12,354 nucleotides of DNA. It comes from Bacillota bacterium (GTDB lineage: Bacteria; Bacillota; Tb-RUG-66). Each line of letters starts with the position of its first letter. The stretch's first letter is position 1. The position numbers and the translations under genes were made by a program. Below the pieces are notes generated by a model. It worked only from the letters and a program-made list of their open reading frames with translations. It had not been told where the DNA came from and made no database searches. The DNA lies in NCBI GenBank assembly GCA_016288255.1, contig JAEEYS010000066.1, positions 1-12,354 on the forward strand, in the 5' to 3' direction. Shown here one piece after another: positions 7,479 through 12,354 of this stretch.

Positions 7479-7582
7479 TTGGAGAAAATGGTGATGGGAA
7501 TAGGCGGATGAGGCGATGATTGGAGAAAAACGGTGATGAATAGGCGGATAAAATAGGGTATGGGGAGAAGCGGCGGTGAGGA
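7479..7582 (+). repeat. Three-copy imperfect 41-42 bp direct repeat
   Basis: Copy 1 (7479-7511) and copy 2 (7520-7551) share TTGGAGAAAA, then GGTGATG, then AATAGGCGGAT, differing by small indels and a few substitutions. The period is 41 bp. A third, more diverged copy (7561-7582) keeps GGAGAA and CGGTGA at about the same spacing. The repeat lies in the untranslated stretch between the M23 terminator and minJ. It encodes no sustained forward reading frame. It does not look like CRISPR: there are too few copies and the short spacers are repeat-like. Confidence 0.7.
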
Positions 7583-7609
7583 CAAACAAAAAGAGGAACG
7601 ATGGGAATT

Positions 7610-7640
7610 TTTACATAATTTGAAAGGGAAAAAATAAAAT
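7610..7640 (+). promoter_or_regulatory. Weak promoter candidate for the minJ unit
   Basis: TTTACA (7610-7615) and TAAAAT (7635-7640) are separated by 19 nt and lie just before the small basic ORF. Both hexamers are one base from consensus but the spacer is long and the region is A/T-rich. A promoter is expected between the terminator at 7463 and minJ. This is the best match I see by eye. Confidence 0.25.
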
Positions 7641-7644
7641 AAAT

Positions 7645-7809
7645 ATGAATCTTTCTTTTGATCGGAAAAACGAAAAGGATCAAAAAGCAAGAAAAGCGGA
7701 TAAGAAAAAACAGACGAAACAAAAAAACAGAAAGAAAAGCAGACAAGGCAGAGCAGTTAAAAAGGAACAAGGCGGAAAGAAAGATGAAATTTTGAAAACG
7801 GGGAAATGA
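7645..7809 (+). CDS. Candidate small, highly basic 54-residue protein
   Basis: An uninterrupted ATG-to-TGA frame of 54 codons directly before minJ; its stop is followed by only 4 nt before the minJ ATG. The product is extremely hydrophilic: about 40% Lys/Arg, no hydrophobic segment, with runs such as KADKKKQTKQKNRKK. I do not recognise it. In favour of coding: the frame fills the gap exactly and has minJ-coupled spacing. Against: there is no good ribosome site (GGG is about 16 nt upstream), and A-rich DNA gives lysine-rich frames by chance. It could be a real nucleic-acid-binding or disordered small protein, a leader for minJ, or simply A-rich leader sequence. Confidence 0.3.
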   Translation: MNLSFDRKNEKDQKARKADKKKQTKQKNRKKSRQGRAVKKEQGGKKDEILKTGK

Positions 7810-7813
7810 TCGG

Positions 7814-8998
7814 ATGATTCCTTTTTTGCGGGTTTTTTTGACGACCTTTTTAAAAGCGGTTGTAAATCCGCTTTTTTTGGGGATGCTCTTTTTTAATTTT
7901 ATCTATTATTCCAAATTGGCGAAGTTTGAAAAGAGAACATACGGAAGACAGCTTTATCCTGTTACGGCGCGGATACTTTCTTCGGTAAAAGCAGGGGCGG
8001 CGGCGGGGGTTTTTTTGAGCTTTTTTACGGTGTTTTTGGGGATCCGCCTGACAGAGCGGACCGGGCTTCTTTTTATGATACCTATCACACTTTTTTTGAT
8101 CATGATCAAAGTGCGCTATATCTGTTTTTCTTATAGCGGCGGTATTTTGTGCCTGCTCTCTCTCTTTTTTGGAGCGCCTCAAGCGGATGTTTTTACGATC
8201 TTGTTTTTGATAGGCCTTTTGCATGTAACGGAAGGTGTTTTGGTATTGGTTGACGGAAAAACGGGAAAATTGCCGGTTTATGTGAAGCAAAAAGGGTATG
8301 GAACGGTAGGGGGATTCCAGTTTGTCCGTTCTTGGCCGATCCCTTTTTTGACTTTGATGATGACGGCAGGGACATCTTATGATTTGTTCCTGAAGATGCC
8401 TTTTTGGTGGCCTCTTTTGAAAACGGGCGGGATTACTTTTATGATGATTCCCGTTGTTTCGAATTTGACGTTCAGTGAAGTGCGGATAGGGGAAGAAAAG
8501 AAAAGTGTCAGAGTCTCGTTTTTAAAACTGGCGGGATACGGCATACTGTTGTGCTCGGTAGCGTATTTGGGAAAATATGATCGCACGTTTTGGTATATCG
8601 GCAGCGTTTTTTCCTGCCTTGGACACGAGATCATAGTTGCTATGGCTAAAAGAGAGATCCCGGCTTATCAAATGCCGGGAGAGGGACTTTTGGTGCTGTA
8701 CGTTTATGAAGGCTCTTTGGGAAAACAGGCGGGTATTCGACCGGGAGATCGGATCACAAGGATCAATGGGAAACGGATCTTTTCTCGAAAAGAATTGGAG
8801 AAATGCTTAAAACCGCTGCCGGAAAGGGTATCTTTGGAAGTCAATCAAAGACAAGTGACTATCATCGGAGGAGAGGAAGGAATCCGCAGTTTGGGGCTTC
8901 TTTTTGCACCGGAGAAAGAGGAGAAAGAAACGATAACCGTATCTGAGGACAGAGGGCTTTTCTTTTATATAAGCGCGATGTTAAAGAAAAAAATTTAA
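7814..8998 (+). CDS. minJ: MinJ-like PDZ-domain membrane protein (division-site topology)
   Basis: A 394-residue protein, nearly the length I recall for B. subtilis MinJ (397). About eight hydrophobic segments fill residues 8-275, with an internal LLHVTEGVLVLVDG stretch (135-148) that I associate with this family. A cytoplasmic PDZ domain follows at about 291-352 (GLLVLYVYEGSLGKQAGIRPGD, then ITRINGKRIFSRKELEKCL), with a tail and a final hydrophobic patch. In B. subtilis MinJ bridges DivIVA to MinD and restricts FtsZ assembly near poles and completed septa. It is encoded downstream of ftsE-ftsX-ctpB, and this gene has the matching position. No DivIVA or MinCD gene is in view, so the Min role is inferred from architecture and synteny. 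The start is ATG 7814 with GGGGAAA about 7-10 nt upstream. Orthology is likely but the sequence is diverged, and a generic PDZ membrane protein is the alternative. Confidence 0.72.
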   Translation: MIPFLRVFLTTFLKAVVNPLFLGMLFFNFIYYSKLAKFEKRTYGRQLYPVTARILSSVKAGAAAGVFLSFFTVFLGIRLTERTGLLFMIPITLFLIMIKVRYICFSYSGGILCLLSLFFGAPQADVFTILFLIGLLHVTEGVLVLVDGKTGKLPVYVKQKGYGTVGGFQFVRSWPIPFLTLMMTAGTSYDLFLKMPFWWPLLKTGGITFMMIPVVSNLTFSEVRIGEEKKSVRVSFLKLAGYGILLCSVAYLGKYDRTFWYIGSVFSCLGHEIIVAMAKREIPAYQMPGEGLLVLYVYEGSLGKQAGIRPGDRITRINGKRIFSRKELEKCLKPLPERVSLEVNQRQVTIIGGEEGIRSLGLLFAPEKEEKETITVSEDRGLFFYISAMLKKKI

Positions 8999-9079
8999 AG
9001 AGATCGGAAAGAAAGAGGGAGAAGAAGTCACACATTCTTTTTCGATTCATAGGCTGGAGAGGAAAGGAGAAGTGACTTT

Positions 9080-10162
9080 ATGACAGAAACGGGAAAGATA
9101 AGAAGATATTTTCCGGGAGGGAATACGGCTTATGGCTTTACTTCCCTTTGGAATACCAATATTTCTGATTTGGAACGATTGATTATCCTAAAAGGAGGTC
9201 CCGGGACAGGGAAATCGACGATGATGAGGAAAATCGGAGAAGAAATCAGGAAGAAAGGATATGGTATAGAACATTTGGTCTGCTCTTCCGACCCGGATTC
9301 TTTGGACGGTATGATAGCAAGGCAGCGCGGCGCAGGGATTGTGGATGGCACGGCACCGCATATGATGGACCCCAAATATCCCATAGTAAAAGAAAAGATC
9401 GTCAATTTGGCGGATTGTTTATCGGAAAAAAAGTTACAAGAGCACAAAGAAGAATTGGTCCGTTTGGTAGATTTGAACAGTGAGTTGTTCCGGCAGGCGT
9501 ATGAAAATTTTTATGCGGCAAAAGCGTTTTATGAGGAAATGAAAAATTACTATGGCGAAGGACTGGATGTGCAAGCGCTGGATCAGATGACCAAAGAACT
9601 GATCAAGCATCTTTTGGGAGAGGAAAAGAAGAAAGAAACGGGAAAGGAACGGCATCGGTTCGCGGCCGCTTCTACGCCTGAGGGGATCATTTGTTTTGGA
9701 GAGGAGATCTTTGGCGGACAGGAAAATAAGTATAAGATACAAGGACGGCCCGGAACAGGAAAATCGGTCATGATACAAAAAATCGGAACCGCAGCCTTGC
9801 AAAAAGGATGGGACGTGGTGTTTTATCATAACCATTTTGATCCCAATGAAATGGATGGGATCGTGATAGAAAAATTAAATCTGGCTGTTTTTGACAGTGA
9901 AGTTTATCAGGAAAAGGTATTTTGTTCCAAAGATCAGATCATAGATACGTTTCTTTCTGTTTCCAAAAGGACATATAACGATAATAAAGAAAAAATAGAA
10001 GAGGCGGAAAAGGAATATCACAAAAAGCGGGAAGCGGGATTGGAAAAACTCAAAGAAGCAAAAGAAGTGCATGATCGATTGGAAAAATATTATGTGGACG
10101 CTATGGATTTTGCCAAAGCGGAAAAGATAGAAGACGCTGTTTTAAAGGAAATGTTGGGATAA
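9080..10162 (+). CDS. PRK06851-type ATPase with two P-loop modules
   Basis: A 360-residue soluble protein with an internal duplication. Module 1 has Walker A GGPGTGKST (39-47), then CSSDPDSLDGMI (68-79) and IVDGTAPHMMDP (87-98). Module 2 has GRPGTGKSV (222-230), then HNHFDPNEMDGIVI (250-263) and LAVFDSEV (268-275). A helical, charged linker (about 100-190) separates them and a coiled-coil-like helix (about 295-345) ends the protein. Length and order match the Firmicute family annotated PRK06851, a P-loop ATPase of unknown function. The second module has lost the TAPH motif that the first retains (DSEVYQ in its place), so the two halves may differ in activity. ATG 9080 has AAAGGAGA 9 nt upstream. 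It lies 81 nt after minJ with no clear terminator between, and may be co-transcribed. No function can be assigned beyond nucleotide binding. Confidence 0.8.
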   Translation: MTETGKIRRYFPGGNTAYGFTSLWNTNISDLERLIILKGGPGTGKSTMMRKIGEEIRKKGYGIEHLVCSSDPDSLDGMIARQRGAGIVDGTAPHMMDPKYPIVKEKIVNLADCLSEKKLQEHKEELVRLVDLNSELFRQAYENFYAAKAFYEEMKNYYGEGLDVQALDQMTKELIKHLLGEEKKKETGKERHRFAAASTPEGIICFGEEIFGGQENKYKIQGRPGTGKSVMIQKIGTAALQKGWDVVFYHNHFDPNEMDGIVIEKLNLAVFDSEVYQEKVFCSKDQIIDTFLSVSKRTYNDNKEKIEEAEKEYHKKREAGLEKLKEAKEVHDRLEKYYVDAMDFAKAEKIEDAVLKEMLG

Positions 10163-10197
10163 AAGCAAAAAAGAAAATATAAAAACAGGGAATGATG

Positions 10198-10250
10198 AAA
10201 CAGAGTTTATACGATCCTGCTTTTGCGGGAGAAAACTCTGTTTTGTTTTG
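10198..10250 (+). terminator. Compound Rho-independent terminator after the PRK06851 ATPase gene
   Basis: AAACAGAGTTT (10198-10208) pairs over 11 bp with AAACTCTGTTT (10233-10243). Within it, TCCTGC (10215-10220) and GCGGGA (10225-10230) form a 6-bp inner stem closed by TTTT. TTTTGTTTT follows the outer arm. Reverse-strand transcription would also meet A and T runs, so it may work both ways. Confidence 0.88.
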
Positions 10251-10329
10251 TATGGCAGGGAAAGGGCTCTTCCTATTTTGTCGGCGGTATGTTAAGATAT
10301 CTACATGAAACAGACAAGAGGTGAGCAAC

Positions 10330-11661
10330 ATGGAAAAGACAGAGTACAACAAGCTGAAAAAGGGAATCTTTATCTTAGCCTGGCCGGCTGTTTTGGAAAT
10401 GATGCTCCACATGACAGTGGGGGTAGCCGACACGGCGATGGTAGGCAGGCTGGATAAAGCCAGTCTCGGCGCAGTTTCTTTGAGCGCGCAGATATTTTTT
10501 AACACTTGCTTTATTTTTGCCGCTATCAGTATAGGTACGACTGCTCTGGTCGCCAGGTGTTTTGGCGGGAAAGAGTATGAGGAATTAAAAAAAGTGACCT
10601 ATCAATCCATGATGTTGGGTTGGATCATGGGCATCTTTTTATTTTTATTGTTTCGGTTCGGCAGCCTTTATTTGATCCGCTGGTTAAAAACGGAACAGAC
10701 TGTGAAGAGTCTGATGTATCTCTATTTGACCACGATTTCTTATGGGGCGCTGTTTTTGGTGCCTAATGATATTGTAAACGGGGCCATACGAGGCATGGGA
10801 AAGACCAAGATCGCTTTGATCTCCACGGGGATCGCCAATACGGTCAATATTGTATTGGACTACTGCCTGATATTCGGGAAGTGGGGCCTTCCGGCTATGG
10901 GGGTCAAGGGAGCGGCGCTTGCTTCTTTTATCGGTATGACCTGCGGTTCCGTTTACGCGCATATCTATTTGATTTGGAAGATCCGGCCGAGCAGAAGCGT
11001 TCTTCGATTCAATAAAGAGACTTTTGTAAGGGTATTGAAGATCAGTATTCCTGCGGGAATGGAAGAGGCGTTTACCAATGCAAGCCGTATCGTATCCGGC
11101 CTTTTTGTCGCGAATTTGGGCGTGACGGCTTTGGCGGCGCACAATGTGGCGCGTTCCGCCGAGTCTTTGTCTTTTATGCCGGGATACGGGTTTGCGGTGG
11201 CGGCGACGACGCTGGTAGGGCAGAATTTGGGCGCGGGAAAAGCGGAATCAGCGGAGGTAAGCGCCACGCTGTCCGCAAAAATCGCGACGATCGTTATGAG
11301 CGCTATGGGTATTTTGTTTTTCTTTTGCCCGGAAATGCTGGCCCGTATTTTTACGCCGGATGAAGAGGTCATCAAAGTGGTCGCTCTGTGCCTTCGCATG
11401 GCGGCCATAGAACAGCCCTTTTTGGCTTTGACAGACGTTTTTTCAGCTTCTTTGAAAGGAGCGGGAGAAACCAGATGGCCCCTATTTTCCGCTATCGTGG
11501 GAGGCTGGATCGTTCGGGTCTTGGGGACCTATCTCATTATAGCTTATACTTCCTGGTCTATTCAGGCGATCTGGGCTTTGATGATCGTGGAATATGCCGT
11601 GAAGGCGCTGATCTTGGGGATCGTGTTCAAAAAGGGAAAATGGAAGGGAAAAGTAATATAG
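10330..11661 (+). CDS. MATE family multidrug/sodium antiporter
   Basis: A 443-residue protein of standard MATE length with about twelve hydrophobic segments in two related halves. The N-half begins FILAWPAVLEMMLHMTVGVADTAMVGRL (about 14-40). The C-half begins LKISIPAGMEEAFTNASRIVSGLFV (about 236-260), followed by ALAAHNVARSAESLSFMPGYGFAVAATTLVGQNLGAG (about 265-301). The latter pattern is typical of NorM/DinF-like exporters, which use Na+ or H+ gradients to expel cationic drugs or metabolites across the cytoplasmic membrane. The substrate cannot be predicted. I chose ATG 10330 over GTG 10321, because AGAGGTGA (10317-10324) is a strong ribosome site for the ATG and overlaps the GTG. It starts a new unit after the terminator at 10250; I could not pick a convincing promoter in the ~80-nt gap. 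Confidence 0.93.
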   Translation: MEKTEYNKLKKGIFILAWPAVLEMMLHMTVGVADTAMVGRLDKASLGAVSLSAQIFFNTCFIFAAISIGTTALVARCFGGKEYEELKKVTYQSMMLGWIMGIFLFLLFRFGSLYLIRWLKTEQTVKSLMYLYLTTISYGALFLVPNDIVNGAIRGMGKTKIALISTGIANTVNIVLDYCLIFGKWGLPAMGVKGAALASFIGMTCGSVYAHIYLIWKIRPSRSVLRFNKETFVRVLKISIPAGMEEAFTNASRIVSGLFVANLGVTALAAHNVARSAESLSFMPGYGFAVAATTLVGQNLGAGKAESAEVSATLSAKIATIVMSAMGILFFFCPEMLARIFTPDEEVIKVVALCLRMAAIEQPFLALTDVFSASLKGAGETRWPLFSAIVGGWIVRVLGTYLIIAYTSWSIQAIWALMIVEYAVKALILGIVFKKGKWKGKVI

Positions 11662-12354
11662 ATGTATTATTTGATAGGAATCCTAGGTTTTTTCGGCATT
11701 CTTTTGGGACAGGCGGCGGTCTCCTTATGGATCGCAAAAAAACGAAACAAGACGGATTTTTGGTCTGTGCTGCTCATCCAACAATTGGCAGGGACTTTTT
11801 TATCCGTTTTTGTTATACTGATCACGATAAAGAAAGTCTCCTTCTCTTTTCGAAACTTTTGGGTGCTCGGCGTTTTGCCGGGCTTCTTTTTGACGCTTGC
11901 CATGAATGGACTGGACTTTCTTTTAAGACCCACGCAGCCTGTAATTTTTCCGCTGGAGCAAGGGTCGGTGAAAAAGCATCTTTTGTGCTTTGGGCTTTTG
12001 GTCGGGCTTTCGGAAGAACTGTTGTTTCGGGGCTTTTTGCAAAATTATATTTTGCTGCGGTCAAGCAGCGGACTGGTCCTGTTTGGGTTATTTGTTCCTT
12101 ACGGCGTTTTGGCGGCTGCTTTTTTGTTTGGGTTGGTCCACGTCGCCAATGTGAAGCTGACAGGCGTTTTGGATACGGTCCTTTCCGTATTGGGCGGGGT
12201 CATGGGCGGTTTTGTTTTTGGGATGATCTATTACAATACAGGGAATCTTTTGCTGCCGATCACAGCCCACAATGTGTTTGATCTGGGTGCCTACTTTTTT
12301 ATGTATCTTGCGTGGGAAAGAGAAAAACGGGAAGAGAATAGAAAGCCGGAAAAT
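11662..12354 (+). CDS. CPBP family intramembrane metalloprotease, 3' end beyond the window
   Basis: Translating from the ATG that directly abuts the MATE stop codon gives 231 codons with no stop before the right edge. Several hydrophobic segments are present. The three CPBP (CAAX protease/bacteriocin-processing, Abi) motifs are intact. Motif 1 is SEELLFRG with Glu118, Glu119 and Arg123; motif 2 is FGLVH with His160; motif 3 is TAHNVFD with His203 and Asp207. These form the metal site of glutamic-type intramembrane proteases such as Rce1/MmRce1. The tail turns charged (WEREKREENRKPEN), so the end is probably near. Members act in prenyl-protein processing, bacteriocin self-immunity or regulated proteolysis; the substrate here is unknown. 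The ribosome site is an A/G-rich AAGGGAAAAG about 10 nt upstream, and the zero-gap junction implies translational coupling to the transporter. Confidence 0.9.
   Translation, partial: MYYLIGILGFFGILLGQAAVSLWIAKKRNKTDFWSVLLIQQLAGTFLSVFVILITIKKVSFSFRNFWVLGVLPGFFLTLAMNGLDFLLRPTQPVIFPLEQGSVKKHLLCFGLLVGLSEELLFRGFLQNYILLRSSSGLVLFGLFVPYGVLAAAFLFGLVHVANVKLTGVLDTVLSVLGGVMGGFVFGMIYYNTGNLLLPITAHNVFDLGAYFFMYLAWEREKREENRKPEN

Noticed and set aside
7479..7582. CRISPR-like array
   Set aside because: Only two good copies and one degenerate copy, with indels between repeats and no unique spacers; no cas genes nearby.
7271..7770. Overlapping reverse-strand frames across the pre-minJ gap, rich in Phe, Ser and Pro
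   Set aside because: Composition simply mirrors A-rich forward DNA, two different frames are equally open, and they run through the M23 terminator. No ribosome site or family resemblance.
9021..9043. Possible terminator between minJ and the PRK06851 ATPase gene (AAGAA...TTCTTTTT)
   Set aside because: The stem is only five A/T-rich pairs with an 8-nt loop, too weak to call a terminator.
10278..10306. Promoter before the MATE gene using TTGTCG
   Set aside because: No acceptable -10 hexamer lies 16-18 nt downstream, so I left the promoter unassigned.
11388..12281. A 297-codon forward reading frame across the MATE/CPBP junction
   Set aside because: It is out of frame with two convincing genes, has a Gly/Arg/Phe-rich composition typical of a shadow frame, no ribosome site and no recognisable domain.

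Overview
The window looks like a chromosomal segment from a low-to-moderate G+C Firmicute, most likely a Clostridia-class anaerobe. The evidence is all-forward gene packing, strong AGGAGG-type ribosome sites, GTG/TTG starts, and Firmicute families (CsaB/TagA, YitT, FtsEX with a PcsB/CwlO-type coiled-coil hydrolase, a MinJ-like PDZ protein). All supported genes are on the + strand and fall into four apparent transcription units. I see no rRNA, tRNA, CRISPR array, insertion sequence or phage gene. The content reads as core envelope and cell-division functions, not a mobile accessory island.

Unit 1 (1-4380) concerns the envelope. The 3' part of a DUF5693-type membrane protein overlaps csaB (polysaccharide pyruvyl transferase), which overlaps tagA (GT26 N-acetylmannosaminyltransferase). 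A YitT-family membrane protein follows after 4 nt. TagA would add ManNAc to a lipid-linked GlcNAc, and CsaB would add a pyruvate ketal to a secondary cell-wall polymer, the usual anchor for SLH-domain S-layer proteins. The unit ends at a terminator that overlaps the last codons of the YitT gene. The next 288 bases (4363-4650) hold that terminator, a second possible terminator fold, a weak promoter candidate and a doubtful 25-codon ORF.

Unit 2 (4651-7463) is ftsE-ftsX-M23 peptidase. It forms a complete module: an ABC-type signalling complex plus the secreted coiled-coil cell-wall hydrolase it probably controls. It closes with a strong terminator.

Unit 3 (about 7464-10250) opens with about 350 bases lacking any recognised gene. 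These hold a three-copy imperfect 41-42 bp direct repeat and a very basic 54-codon small ORF. A MinJ-like eight-segment membrane protein with a C-terminal PDZ domain follows, then a cytoplasmic ATPase of the PRK06851 type with two P-loops. A compound terminator lies at 10198-10250. In Bacillus subtilis the order is ftsE-ftsX-ctpB-minJ; here the M23 hydrolase sits where ctpB would be.

Unit 4 (10330 to the right edge) is a MATE-family efflux transporter abutting a CPBP-family intramembrane protease that runs off the window. I found no wholly new defence or mobile system. The items most worth a second look are the FtsEX hydrolase architecture, the small basic ORF and repeats before minJ, the unexplained DUF5693 and PRK06851 proteins, and a marked excess of GATC tetranucleotides.
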